Assembly (NCBI GenBank): GCA_019359285.1
Contig: JAHHHQ010000051.1
Location: 1 to 64,000 of the forward strand
DNA from: Nodosilinea sp. WJT8-NPBG4
GTDB taxonomy: Bacteria > Cyanobacteriota > Cyanobacteriia > Phormidesmidales > Phormidesmidaceae
Reading direction: 5' to 3'
DNA length: 64,000 bases
Each line of letters opens with the position of its first letter. Within the stretch, counting starts at the first letter, position 1. Shown one piece after another: positions 35,212 to 44,355 of this stretch. The notes beneath the pieces are model-generated. The model did no database searches, had not been told where the DNA came from, and was given only the letters and a program-made list of their open reading frames with translations. The translations under genes were made by a program, and so were the position numbers.

Positions 35212-37035
35212 ATGGCATCGACACCGGCTTCATCGCCCCTGAGTTCTCGACATCGGCAGCGCCCTGGGCCCAGCCAGGTTAAACCTTGGGAATGGTTTTG
35301 GCTAACGACCTGGGTGCTCTTGCTCACCGGGTCGGGAATATTTTGCGGCTGGGCGCTGCTCTGGCTGACGCGGATTCCGCCGCTGCCCGACTGTGAGAAG
35401 ATTACGCCCTTTCATTCGGCCAGCGATTTACTCTACTGCGCCAAGGCTCAGGCCCGCACGGGTGAGCCCAACAATCTGGTGCAGTCGGTGCTGTTGACCG
35501 CCAACTGGCCCAAAACCCATGCTAACTACGATGACTCCGAGGAAACTTTAAAGGATGCCTCGGAGCAGATTTTGGTGTTGGCCAACCGCTGGGCCCAGGC
35601 GGGCAAGCTCGACGAGGCGGTGGCCCTGGCCGATCAAATTCCCCTGAACACGCCGCTGCGGAAGCCGGCCCAGACTGTGATCTTTGAGTGGCGCCAAGAC
35701 TGGGAGCAGGGCCGAGCTATCGAGGCAAAGCTGAGGCCCGCCCTAGCCGCCAGCGATTGGGAGCTGGCTAAGACCCACCTGCAAGAGTTCAAAAACCTCA
35801 AGACTGACTACTGGCTGACGACGCGGTATGTGTTTTGGCAGCGGCAGTTTCAGGTAGAGCAGCAGGGGTGGAATCAGCTCTTGCAGGCCCGCGAGCTAGC
35901 AAAGACTAATCAGATTGAGAATTTGCGCCAGGCGGTAGTGCTGGCCCGCGCCATCGATCTGCGCACCCAGGTGTGGCAGGCGGCAGAAAGCGATGTCGAT
36001 CGCTGGAGCAAGACCGTACTAGATGTAGCGCTCCAGCGCTGGGACGTGGGCGATCGCGCCGGTGCCCTAGAGTTAGCCAAAGTGGTGCCCCCCACCCCCG
36101 ATCTGGCCCCCGATGCTCAAGCGCTGCTATCCCTAAGCCATGCCCAAGCGCTGGCGAGCGAGGTGGAACCCGTGGGTCAGGGTCTAACCCCACGCTACAG
36201 CCATTTATTCGGGCTGATGGAGGCTATCAGCGCCGTCAGCCAGCTCCCCGCGAACAGTCCCTACGCAGAGGCTGACCTATCCTCAGAGGAGCAGTGGAGC
36301 GAACAGCTTACCGATCTGAGACAGCTGAAGTTTAGCGATATGGTAGCCAGGCTAGGGCAGCGCACCACCTACGAATGGGCGATTCGCCAGGCCCAGCGGG
36401 TAGAGACGGGGCGACCCCGCCGCATTCAAGGGCAGACGCTGATCGCCCAGTGGCAGTTTAATTTGCAGCGCATTGAAGACCGCCCCATCTTGATTGAGGC
36501 CCGCAGCCTGGCCCGACCCGGCACCATTGCAGCGCTGCAAACCGCCATTGCTAAGGCCAGTGAAATTGAGCTAGGGCGCGCCCTCCGGGTGGAGGCCCAA
36601 TCGCTGGTCGCCGAGTGGCAGAAAGAAATTCAGGTGATCGAAGACCGGCCCCTGCTCGATGCGGCGGTAGCCCTAGCCAATCAGGACAAGCTACCAGAGG
36701 CGATCGCCGAAGCAAATAAGATTGAGCCTGACCGCGCCCTCTACAGCCGCGCCCAGGGGCTGATCCAGGAGTGGACGTCCACCATTCAAATTGCCGAAGA
36801 TAAGCCGATTTTAGATGAGGCTAAGGATCTGGCCTACGGCGGCAGCCTGTCGGCGGCGATCAATCTGGCCGGCCAGATTGGGCCAGGGCGAGCGCTCTAC
36901 GATGAGGCTAGAGCGGCGATCGCCCTCTGGACGGCCGAGCGAGCCTACATCTGGTCGATCTGGGAAGCTGAGGGTCGCCCTGTGCCCGGCGACGGTAGCG
37001 ACTCAGACGACAGTCCTTCCACCGAGCCCCAATGA
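35212..37035 (+). CDS. Membrane-anchored helical-repeat protein, conserved cyanobacterial type
   Basis: 607 residues. One transmembrane helix (about 29-51, FWLTTWVLLLTGSGIFCGWALLW) anchors a large extracytoplasmic or lumenal domain of repeated helical units: the block WQxxIQxIEDRPxLxEAxxLA recurs at least four times between about 400 and 580. It resembles TPR-like repeats. The TGA overlaps the ATG of the DUF3685 gene (ATGA), so the pair is translationally coupled. Function unknown. Confidence 0.75.
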   Translation: MASTPASSPLSSRHRQRPGPSQVKPWEWFWLTTWVLLLTGSGIFCGWALLWLTRIPPLPDCEKITPFHSASDLLYCAKAQARTGEPNNLVQSVLLTANWPKTHANYDDSEETLKDASEQILVLANRWAQAGKLDEAVALADQIPLNTPLRKPAQTVIFEWRQDWEQGRAIEAKLRPALAASDWELAKTHLQEFKNLKTDYWLTTRYVFWQRQFQVEQQGWNQLLQARELAKTNQIENLRQAVVLARAIDLRTQVWQAAESDVDRWSKTVLDVALQRWDVGDRAGALELAKVVPPTPDLAPDAQALLSLSHAQALASEVEPVGQGLTPRYSHLFGLMEAISAVSQLPANSPYAEADLSSEEQWSEQLTDLRQLKFSDMVARLGQRTTYEWAIRQAQRVETGRPRRIQGQTLIAQWQFNLQRIEDRPILIEARSLARPGTIAALQTAIAKASEIELGRALRVEAQSLVAEWQKEIQVIEDRPLLDAAVALANQDKLPEAIAEANKIEPDRALYSRAQGLIQEWTSTIQIAEDKPILDEAKDLAYGGSLSAAINLAGQIGPGRALYDEARAAIALWTAERAYIWSIWEAEGRPVPGDGSDSDDSPSTEPQ

Positions 37036-38999
37036 CGACGGCCCCCCTGCGACTCATGCTGGTAGACGAAGACCCGGTGTTTCGCCTGGGCCTACGCATC
37101 TGGCTGGAGCAAACCGCAGGCTACGCCGTGGTGGCCGAAGCCACTCAGGCCGACGATGCTCTGGCGATCTTGGCCAGTCGAGCTAGCCTGGAGACGCGAT
37201 CGGACGGCTCCCCAGACTGGACTCCGCAACCTGCCCCTGACTGGGCCGATGATTGGGCCACCGAAGACCCTAGCCGTCGCCCCGATATCGACTTGGTGAT
37301 TCTCGATTTGGGCTTGGGGGCGGGTCGTCCCGACCAGCTGCCGGGGCTGCGCCTCTGCGCCGATATCAAAGCGCGCTACCCGACTCTGCCGGTGCTGGTG
37401 CTCAGTGCTCAGACCGAACCGGTGCTGGCTGCCGCTACCCGACAGCTAGGGGCCGATGGGTTTGGCGCCCGCAGTATGGCCGTGGCCGATCTGGGTCGGC
37501 TGATTGAACAACTGGTCGCGCCTAGGCCTCAGCTAGCCAGAGACCTGCGCCCGATCGCAAGCGGTCAGCGCCCTTCCCCAGTTACTCTGCGGGAGGACAG
37601 GCCGGGCGTACCTGCGCCGCGCCCCAATGCCTTGGCAGCGCTGCGCATCCGTACGCGGCTGTCGTCGGTGCAGCAAATTGAAGCGGTGATGGCCCAGATC
37701 GAGGCCGAGCAGCGGCGCGGGCGTGGATCGCTACTGTCGGAGGCGGTGCTGGCCGGGCGCTACCGTGAACTGCGGGCGGCCCGCTGGCTCGTGCGGCGGT
37801 TGCTGGCTACTCCTAACTTTTCTGACCAGGGGTCACCAATGGACCGCCCGGCTCGCCCTCCCTTGGGGTGGGGGGAATTGGCTCCTGCCCGCCAGAGCAA
37901 GGTGCCGTCCAGCCTAGTTCGTAGGGGTAATCCTGAGTCGGGGCCGGGGGATGTAGGGGCAATTTCGGGACGGATCATTGCGCGCATCGATACCGCCGAT
38001 CGCCTAGCCCTGAACCAGGGCGATCTGGCCACCTTGGTGTTTGAGCGCGTGTTTCGCAAGCTGCAGGGGCTGCTAGACAATACCAGCGACGTGCCGCTAG
38101 AGTCTGATATTCTGCGCGACGACAAAAAGCGGGAGCTGCTCTATCTGGTGCTGCGCAAGGTTGAAGATGCCCTTGCCTATCTCCGCGAGGCGCAGGTGCT
38201 GCCCGGGCAGCTGCCCGAGAAAAGTTCCCTGGTGCTGCAAGACCTGTGGCAGGCCACCGTCACCGATTTTTTTGGCCGCTACTACAGCCTCCAGGTCGAT
38301 ACCCTAGAGCAGCCCGTGGTGCCGACCCTGTTGACCGAGGCCCCCGTGGTGCAGGCAGCAATTTTAGACCGGCTGCCCCTGGTGCCGATGCTGCTAGGAC
38401 ATCTGCTGTTTAACGAGTCGATCGTGGTTGACGGCAGCTTTTACCAGGCTGCGGCCCCCGAGGCAATGGCGCGCAGCCAGGAGCTGCTAGAGCACCTGGT
38501 AATTCAGCTGGCCAACGCGGTGGTGCAGCCGCTGCTCAACCATTTCGCCGACGTGGAGCTGATGAAGAAAAACCTCTACCACCGCCGCATGATGACCAGC
38601 CGCGATATCGAGCGCTTTCGCAACGACCTTTCCTGGCGCTACCGCTGGGATGGGCTGATCAACGAACCCCGGGCAATTTTTGAGAGCCAGCATCGGCTGT
38701 TTGGCTTTACCGAGCGGGGCATTCAGCACCAGACGATCTATGCGCCCCGGCGGGAGGAGCTAGAGCAGCTCTCGGGCCTGCAGCGGGCGGTGACCTTGGC
38801 AGTGGAGGCTCGCGATGCGATCGCCCCCCGATTTCGCTCCGCAGTTTCGCTGGTGGGCAGCGGTATCGTATACGTGCTGACCGACGTGATTGGCCGGGGC
38901 ATTGGGCTGATTGGTCGAGGCATTTTGCGCGGGGTCGGCGGTGCCTGGCGCGACCCTCGCTACCGCCGCGATGCCCAAGAAAGTAACCTGCGAGACTGA
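37032..38999 (+). CDS. Response-regulator-like protein with DUF3685
   Basis: 655 residues. The N-terminal receiver domain (about 5-170) has LRLMLVDEDPVFRLGLRIWL (acidic pocket DED) and the phospho-acceptor Asp in LVILDLGLG, with an insertion of about 30 residues before it. The rest (about 210-600) is DUF3685, with FRNDLSWRYRWDGLINEPRA and ERGIQHQTIYAPRREEL. Ends with a basic tail. DUF3685 is found in cyanobacteria and plastids. Coupled to the repeat protein by a 4-base overlap. Confidence 0.85.
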   Translation: MTTAPLRLMLVDEDPVFRLGLRIWLEQTAGYAVVAEATQADDALAILASRASLETRSDGSPDWTPQPAPDWADDWATEDPSRRPDIDLVILDLGLGAGRPDQLPGLRLCADIKARYPTLPVLVLSAQTEPVLAAATRQLGADGFGARSMAVADLGRLIEQLVAPRPQLARDLRPIASGQRPSPVTLREDRPGVPAPRPNALAALRIRTRLSSVQQIEAVMAQIEAEQRRGRGSLLSEAVLAGRYRELRAARWLVRRLLATPNFSDQGSPMDRPARPPLGWGELAPARQSKVPSSLVRRGNPESGPGDVGAISGRIIARIDTADRLALNQGDLATLVFERVFRKLQGLLDNTSDVPLESDILRDDKKRELLYLVLRKVEDALAYLREAQVLPGQLPEKSSLVLQDLWQATVTDFFGRYYSLQVDTLEQPVVPTLLTEAPVVQAAILDRLPLVPMLLGHLLFNESIVVDGSFYQAAAPEAMARSQELLEHLVIQLANAVVQPLLNHFADVELMKKNLYHRRMMTSRDIERFRNDLSWRYRWDGLINEPRAIFESQHRLFGFTERGIQHQTIYAPRREELEQLSGLQRAVTLAVEARDAIAPRFRSAVSLVGSGIVYVLTDVIGRGIGLIGRGILRGVGGAWRDPRYRRDAQESNLRD

Positions 39000-39261
39000 G
39001 CTGTGACCCCTAATACCTCAACTTTGTTCCGGTTGCCAAGGGTGACAGTACTAGCAATCGCTCCAACGGGTCATCCAAAATCTACTTTTTTTTGGGACAA
39101 TCAGCAGGTGCAAGCTGCTTACGAGGGATTTACAGGTATCTATGGCACCTATATCAGCTCACCCTGGCTGGGCTGGTACAGTGTTTCATGGTTGTTAGCG
39201 GCAAAGATATGTCGTCGGTTTGCTGGCTTTTCCACCTAATCAAAGGAGTTAATCCCCGCCT
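39000..39261 (+). other. Spacer before the GT2 gene, possible short ORF
   Basis: A GTG-started frame of 78 codons (39003-39239) is open, but its composition is unremarkable and no family is recognised; it may be leader sequence of the GT2 gene. AAAGGAG at 39240-39246 lies far (about 15 bases) from the GT2 ATG. Confidence 0.3.
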
Positions 39262-40779
39262 ATGAAGTCGAGCTTGGCGCTGTTTGCTGAGCCTGTTCTG
39301 GCTAACGCCGGACGGCTGCTGTGGTTAAGCCTCTGGCTGCTGTGCATACCGATGGCGGTATACGTTGTTGCTCTTGACTACGGTCATAGCCTGGGGATAC
39401 TGCAATGGGCTTTACTGGCCGTTTCACTGATTGGTCTGGTGATCATCAACGCCGAAACCGCCGTTGTGATCTACAGCAGCCGTCGATCTAACCCCTGGTT
39501 TGATCGCGGATTGCTGCAGCGCTGGTGTCGGGTGCGGCAGCGACGGCTGTCGTCTATGGTGCCAGAGTCGCTGCCGCCCCAGGGCGCCCTGCCCGTGTCG
39601 GTGCCCCTGGTTTCAACGCCGTTTGTCTCGGTGCCCTTTGTCTCGGTGGTAGTGGCGGCCTACCTGCCCAACGAGCAAGACATTATTGAGGACACTTTGC
39701 TGCACTGGCTGACCCAGGTGACGCCGCCGTCCCAGGGGTGGGAGATTATTTTGGCCTACAACACCCCGACCCGGCTGCCGGTAGAAGACCGCTTGCAGGT
39801 GCTAGCGCGGCGCTACCCAGTCCTGGTGCTGCTGCCCGTTCCCCACAGCCACTCTAAGGCCGAAAACCTCAACGCTGCCCTTCAGGTGGCGGCGGGTGAG
39901 ATGACGGGCATCTTTGATGCCGACCACCATCCCGCAGCAGACTGTCTCAGTCGGGCCTGGGCCTGGCTGTACCAGGGCCGCTACGACGTGGTGCAGGGGC
40001 GCAACATTATTCGCAACGCCCAAGATAGCTGGTTGACCCAGTTGATTGCGGTGGAGTTTGAGTGCATCTACGGGATTAGCCACTACGGGCGATCGCTGCT
40101 GGCTGACACGGCCCTGTTTGGCGGCTCCAATGGCTACTGGCGCACCTCGGCCCTGCGCCACCTGGGCTTTCACCACACTCGCCTAACCGAAGACATCGAC
40201 GTTACGGTGCGGGGCCTGTTGGGGGGCTGTCGCATGGTGCATGACCCGGCGATCGTCACCACCGAGCTGGCCCCCGACAACCTGCGCGGGCTGTGGTTTC
40301 AGCGCCAGCGGTGGAGCCAGGGCTGGCTGGAAGTGGCGGGTTTGCACCTGGGTCTGGTGGCGCGATCGCCCCGTTTAGACGCCGTGCAAAAGCCCTACTG
40401 GGTGCTGATGTTGCTCTTCAGCCAGTTTTTTTACCCGCTGGTGTGGCAGGTGGTGCCGATGCTGCTCAGCATTCACCTTAGCGGCCGCGATCGCGACCTC
40501 GATTTTGAAAACCTCAATCTGGTGCTGATGGGCTTGCTCACCCTGAGCGTGGTGCTGCAAGTGGCGGTCGCAATGCTGCTGCGTCCAAAGGAGTCGACCT
40601 ACACCCGTCGCCACGGTGTGCTTTACTGCGTGCTGTCGCCGGTTTACTTTTGGCTCAAGGCCCTAATTGGCATGGTGGCGATAGTTAACCATCTCAGCGG
40701 CAGTCGGGTTTGGCGGGTCACTGCTCGCACCAAGAGCAAGCCCAACCGGTGGATGGTGGCCCTGCGAGGGGCGAAGTAG
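39262..40779 (+). CDS. Membrane glycosyltransferase family 2 (cellulose-synthase-like)
   Basis: 505 residues. Two N-terminal helices, a cytoplasmic GT-A domain and three to four C-terminal helices. Catalytic motifs: SVVVAAYLPNEQD, FDADHH (DxD), LTEDIDVTVR (catalytic ED) and QRQRWSQGW (QxxRW). This is the processive GT2 pattern used for cellulose, hyaluronan or similar polymers, but the product is not known. No PilZ domain and no partner genes adjacent. Confidence 0.9.
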   Translation: MKSSLALFAEPVLANAGRLLWLSLWLLCIPMAVYVVALDYGHSLGILQWALLAVSLIGLVIINAETAVVIYSSRRSNPWFDRGLLQRWCRVRQRRLSSMVPESLPPQGALPVSVPLVSTPFVSVPFVSVVVAAYLPNEQDIIEDTLLHWLTQVTPPSQGWEIILAYNTPTRLPVEDRLQVLARRYPVLVLLPVPHSHSKAENLNAALQVAAGEMTGIFDADHHPAADCLSRAWAWLYQGRYDVVQGRNIIRNAQDSWLTQLIAVEFECIYGISHYGRSLLADTALFGGSNGYWRTSALRHLGFHHTRLTEDIDVTVRGLLGGCRMVHDPAIVTTELAPDNLRGLWFQRQRWSQGWLEVAGLHLGLVARSPRLDAVQKPYWVLMLLFSQFFYPLVWQVVPMLLSIHLSGRDRDLDFENLNLVLMGLLTLSVVLQVAVAMLLRPKESTYTRRHGVLYCVLSPVYFWLKALIGMVAIVNHLSGSRVWRVTARTKSKPNRWMVALRGAK

Positions 40780-40893
40780 CGGGAGGTTAACGGGTTGGCC
40801 AGGTTAGCCAGGGGAAGGGTCGGCAGGTAAACAGTCAAACCTGCTAACTCGAACAGTCCACTGGGGAGGTTGACCTGTAGGTAGGTTGGACTC

Positions 40894-40930
40894 CAAAAAA
40901 ATCCCCTTTTACCGCTAAGTAAAAGGGGAA
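40894..40930 (-). terminator. Rho-independent terminator of the DUF1328 gene
   Basis: Read on the minus strand: attccccttttac, a 6-base loop, gtaaaaggggat, then seven T. The 10-bp inverted repeat is 40903-40912 with 40919-40928. It follows the DUF1328 stop by about 50 bases. Confidence 0.9.
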
Positions 40931-40979
40931 TAATTCGCGCAAACACATCTGTTTCTGACCGCTCGCTGGCTAAAAAAGC

Positions 40980-41144
40980 CTAGGCGCGCTTGAGGAGGTT
41001 CATAATCAGAGACACGACAAAGATGGCTAGGAAAATGTAGAACAAAATTTGAGCAATGCCTGCGGCGGTGCCAGCCACTCCGCTAAACCCAAAAAACGCG
41101 GCAACCAAAGCCACAACCAGGAGAATCAATGCGTAACGCAGCAT
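40980..41144 (-). CDS. DUF1328 (YtjA-like) small membrane protein
   Basis: 54 residues from ATG 41144: MLRYALILLVVALVAAFFGF, a glycine/alanine-rich turn (SGVAGTAAGIAQ) and a second helix ending NLLKRA. This is the exact DUF1328 two-helix pattern. The frame is open upstream to 41240, but that part does not match the family. Function unknown; often stress-related by context in other bacteria. Confidence 0.92.
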   Translation of the reverse strand: MLRYALILLVVALVAAFFGFSGVAGTAAGIAQILFYIFLAIFVVSLIMNLLKRA

Positions 41145-41536
41145 GGGTGTTCTCCAAAACTGGTGACAGAAACTCATTGCCTCAGCTGATGCGACCATTA
41201 TCGAGATCGCTGAGATGCCACGCATCTCCCCTACGGTCACTCTTAATCTCTAGTTAATGGCGTAGGCAAAAACGACTGAGATCTATCCCAATAGAGAGAC
41301 AGGATTGCTGAATACAGGTGTAGTGCCAAATCTTCTGGCTTAGCGCCGATTGAATAGAGCAAATGCTATAGAGCCTCTGGCTCAGCTATGCCTACGCCCC
41401 TACAGTTTTCCCTTTGGGGGAATCGGGTTTATGTGATTCGGATTTGGTGTAAATCCAAAACTCAACGTCTTTCGTAGAGGCAAACGGCCATTTGCCCTTG
41501 CCCAAGTTCATGTCACCGTTCAGCAACGCCGAGAGG
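41145..41536. other. Gene-free stretch
   Basis: About 390 bases with no gene recognised. A loose inverted pair (gggtttatgtgattcggattt ... gtaaatcc) is all I see. Confidence 0.5.
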
Positions 41537-42532
41537 CTAGCGGGATTGAAAATTGTTCTGCACCATTCGCCCCTCGCTACGGTTAGCTGCCCGATCTAGT
41601 TCTTCAATTTCTCCAGCGTCTAGTCGCCAGCCGAGGGCACCGATATTTTGCTGAGCTTGGGCTAGGGTTTTGGCCCCTGGGATTGGCATTGTGCCTTTGC
41701 AAATGCACCAGTTGAGGGCTATCTGAGCTGAGGTTTTTTGGCGGTGGGCGGCGATCGCCCCCAGCACATCCAGCAATGGCTGAATTTTGGGCAGCAGTCG
41801 GCGAAACAACAGGCCTCGCAGGCCGGAGGGGAATGGCCCTTGAGCTGAATACTTGCCCGTCAACAACCCCAGTGCTAGGGGGCTGTAGGCGATCAGGCGA
41901 ATGCCCAACTCGTCGCAGAGATCTTTCAGGCCCAGCTCGGTGACTGGGTAGGTGGACAGCAGCGAATATTGCACTTGCAGCGTGGCGATCGCCAGCCCCC
42001 GCTCCTGAAATCGCTGGTGGGCCAGCTTGAGCCGCTTGGGGCCAAAATTCGATAGGCCGATCGCCCGCGCTTGGCCCTGAGCGCACAGCTCCATCAGCCC
42101 GTCTAGAAATGGCCCTTCCTGCCAGGGGGCGTAGTTGGCGGTAGACCAGTGCATTTGGGCCAGGTCAATGGGGCGACCTAGCCGCTCGACGGAGGCGGCT
42201 CCGGCTTTCACCACCGACCCGGCGGTGAGCCGCCAGGGGTAAGCGGCCAGCTTCGTCGCCAAGCAAAGAGAATCTCGGTTTGGCCCTGTGTAATTCTTAG
42301 CGAACTGCCCCAGCAAGACTTCGCTGCGACCGTTGAGCCGCCCGGTGCCGTAGGAGTCGCCGCTGTCAAACAGGGTAACGCCGTGGCTGAGGCAGTGGTT
42401 AAACACCTGTTGCAGCTCGCCATCCATGGCTGGGTCGTAGCCCCACAGCAACCGGTTGCCCCAGGCCCAGGTGCCGCAGCCCATCTCGGGCAGGGTGAGG
42501 GGCGATCGCAAATCCGGTGCAAAACTCGTCAT
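41537..42532 (-). CDS. Aldo/keto reductase
   Basis: 331 residues from ATG 42532. TIM-barrel NADPH enzyme: DSGDSYGTGRLNG (catalytic Asp/Tyr), the Lys in LCLATKLAAYPW, the His region DLAQMHWSTANY, and C-terminal cofactor block IPGAKTLAQAQQNIGAL. The frame is open far upstream to 43222, but that stretch is the opposite reading of ogt and not part of the protein. Resembles plant-type pyridoxal reductase/AKR relatives; substrate unknown. Downstream of ogt on the same strand. Confidence 0.93.
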   Translation of the reverse strand: MTSFAPDLRSPLTLPEMGCGTWAWGNRLLWGYDPAMDGELQQVFNHCLSHGVTLFDSGDSYGTGRLNGRSEVLLGQFAKNYTGPNRDSLCLATKLAAYPWRLTAGSVVKAGAASVERLGRPIDLAQMHWSTANYAPWQEGPFLDGLMELCAQGQARAIGLSNFGPKRLKLAHQRFQERGLAIATLQVQYSLLSTYPVTELGLKDLCDELGIRLIAYSPLALGLLTGKYSAQGPFPSGLRGLLFRRLLPKIQPLLDVLGAIAAHRQKTSAQIALNWCICKGTMPIPGAKTLAQAQQNIGALGWRLDAGEIEELDRAANRSEGRMVQNNFQSR

Positions 42533-42594
42533 GGGGTGCGCCAAGGGAAACGGCCATCTTTCATTATTCCAGGCTGGGTCGCCCCGGTATGTAC

Positions 42595-43149
42595 CTAAAG
42601 CCCCAGCGCTAATTTTTGCTGAATCGCGCCTCGGTTGGCCCAATCGACGCCTTCGTGGTGCAGCAGCCACTGTTTGCGCTCTAGGCCGCCTGCGTAGCCG
42701 GTGAGCTGGCCGTTGGTGCCGACGACGCGGTGGCAGGGTAGGGCGATCGCTATGGGGTTGAGCGAGTTGGCCATGCCCACGGCTCGGTAGGCTGTGGGTT
42801 TGCCCAGTTTCGCCGCCAGTTCGCCGTAGGTGGCCACTGTGCCAGCGGGAATTTGGCGCAGCGCTAGCCACACCTGTTGCTGAAAGGCGGTGCCCCCTGG
42901 GTTGACGGGCACGGCGTCGAAGCTGTGCAGATCGCCGGCTAGGTAGGCTTTGAGGCGATCGCTCAAGCCTTGAGGGTTGGCGCAGGGGGTTAGGGTGACT
43001 GCCGCAAACCGCTTGCTGAGCAAGGTGAGCAGGCGGGTTTCGTAGTCGGCAAAGTCGAGGGCGCAGAGCGACACACCATCGGACACCAGCAAAATGTCGC
43101 CGATCGCAGAGGGCAGGGTGTCGATCCAGAGTTGGGTGGGTGCGGGCAT
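42595..43149 (-). CDS. ogt: Methylated-DNA--protein-cysteine methyltransferase
   Basis: 184 residues. Repairs O6-alkylguanine by irreversible transfer to a Cys. The active-site motif IALPCHRVVGTNGQLTGYAGGLERK is present, preceded by the DNA-binding HTH (TVATYGELAAKLGKPTAYRAVG) with the Arg finger. N-terminal domain of about 80 residues is divergent, as usual for Ogt. 62 bases upstream of the aldo/keto reductase. Confidence 0.96.
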   Translation of the reverse strand: MPAPTQLWIDTLPSAIGDILLVSDGVSLCALDFADYETRLLTLLSKRFAAVTLTPCANPQGLSDRLKAYLAGDLHSFDAVPVNPGGTAFQQQVWLALRQIPAGTVATYGELAAKLGKPTAYRAVGMANSLNPIAIALPCHRVVGTNGQLTGYAGGLERKQWLLHHEGVDWANRGAIQQKLALGL

Positions 43150-43338
43150 TTTCGCCAGATTGATGAGCCGATGCAGGCATTTTAGAGCCAGGGGTAGGCA
43201 AAATGACGATGGGCAACGCCATTGAGGGTTAAACGCCCATCCCCGTAGCTAGAGTCGCGGCTAAACTCGGTTAAATGGCCGAGAGAAGTACCAATGCAGC
43301 GCTGAAAATCCTTAGCTGGTCTGCGACAACGCTTTAGT

Positions 43339-43581
43339 TTGAGCTGCAATGGCAAACTGCAAGGTCAACTTAACAAGCTGAAGGTTGCAACTGGTGATCT
43401 GAGGGTTCAGTTTGGCAATCTGCGCCCTCAGATCGCTGATCTGCTAGGTCAGTTTAACGATTTGACTCTTCAGATCGTTAAACTGAGCCGTCACATTGAT
43501 GATCTGAGGTCGCAGATTGCTTTGCAACGCTGCGCGAACGCTAATGTTTGTCAAACAGTTACCGAGTACCTTTGCCTGTAG
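43339..43581 (+). CDS. Possible heptad-repeat small protein over imperfect palindromes
   Basis: 80 residues from TTG. The protein has an almost perfect seven-residue rhythm (LQGQLNKLKVATGDLRVQ, QIADLLGQFNDLTLQIVKL, HIDDLRSQI), ideal for a coiled coil. The DNA below it contains nested inverted repeats, notably cagtttaacgat ... atcgttaaactg (43450-43488), and ctgaggg ... ccctcag (43400-43430). No Shine-Dalgarno sequence. Either a real small coiled-coil gene or a repeat array that happens to stay open. Confidence 0.35.
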   Translation: MSCNGKLQGQLNKLKVATGDLRVQFGNLRPQIADLLGQFNDLTLQIVKLSRHIDDLRSQIALQRCANANVCQTVTEYLCL

Positions 43582-43631
43582 GCAAATTTTGGCCAACAAC
43601 AGCAGGTACCCGGTAGCTGTAAGGAAAAGAC

Positions 43632-43913
43632 TTACTCAATCAGTATGGTTTTGGTAAGAATGGCCATCCAGGTCTGGGGCTCGCTAGGGTGCCCTAGCTC
43701 GATGCCGCTGGTGGGTGGCACGGGGATGGGGTCGCTCCAGTCGTTGGGGTCGGTGTAGCCGAGGGCGTGGAGGATTTTGATGGTGCGGTCTATAGCGGCC
43801 AGGCTGCCGTAGAGCATGTGACGCACCCGCTCTGGACGAATTTGGGAGGTGCTGCGTGAAGACGGCGGAAGATTGGATGCGCCGCTGGCATCGGGGTCGA
43901 GATATTCAAACAT
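43632..43913 (-). CDS. Hypothetical protein (93 aa)
   Basis: From ATG 43913, preceded by AAAGGAAA. MFEYLDPDASGAS at the start, then RPERVRHMLYGSLAAIDRTI and LHALGYTDPNDWSDPIP. No domain recognised; no membrane segment. Its style (short, cytoplasmic, pattern LYGS..AID..IK.LH.LGY) looks like a conserved cyanobacterial hypothetical protein. The frame continues upstream to 44030 without support. Confidence 0.6.
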   Translation of the reverse strand: MFEYLDPDASGASNLPPSSRSTSQIRPERVRHMLYGSLAAIDRTIKILHALGYTDPNDWSDPIPVPPTSGIELGHPSEPQTWMAILTKTILIE

Positions 43914-44030
43914 GGGTTCTGTTTCCTTTTGGTGATGGAAAGAAACAGAACGCGAAAACCCCAGCCACCCGCAGTTGAAGTGCAAACTGTGGGGGCTAGG
44001 GTACGATAGGCCTAGCCTCGCGATCTGCAT

Positions 44031-44355
44031 CGGAGATTTGCGGGGTTAGCTGTCTGTTGGTGCCGTTAACACCTTCAGGCAGCGCTAAGATTTTCGAGTT
44101 CTGCGTAGTCACCGCTCTGGCTGAACGGCTTAATGTAAGAGGATAGCGGGGCGGTCGTTCCCCGTCAACCGTGACAATGAGACAGTGGCGAATGTGAATA
44201 TGAAGTTTTATTAGCCTACATTTCTATAGGCCGCTACGCGACTGTGGTTCATTTATGAAACTGGTAAAGCCTCAAAATGCACTCAGAGAGAATAAGTCTA
44301 AAATGATATAGATGAAAAAATTACTATTGAACCTACACAGTACTGTATCAAACTA
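44031..44355. other. Gene-free stretch upstream of the STAND NTPase
   Basis: No gene seen. The last 150 bases are clearly AT-rich and likely hold the promoter of the following gene. Confidence 0.45.

Noticed and set aside
42533..43222. N-terminal 230 codons of the long open frame ending in the aldo/keto reductase
   Set aside because: This stretch lies over ogt in another frame of the same strand, is Arg/His/Pro-rich and has no reductase similarity; the family start is ATG 42532.
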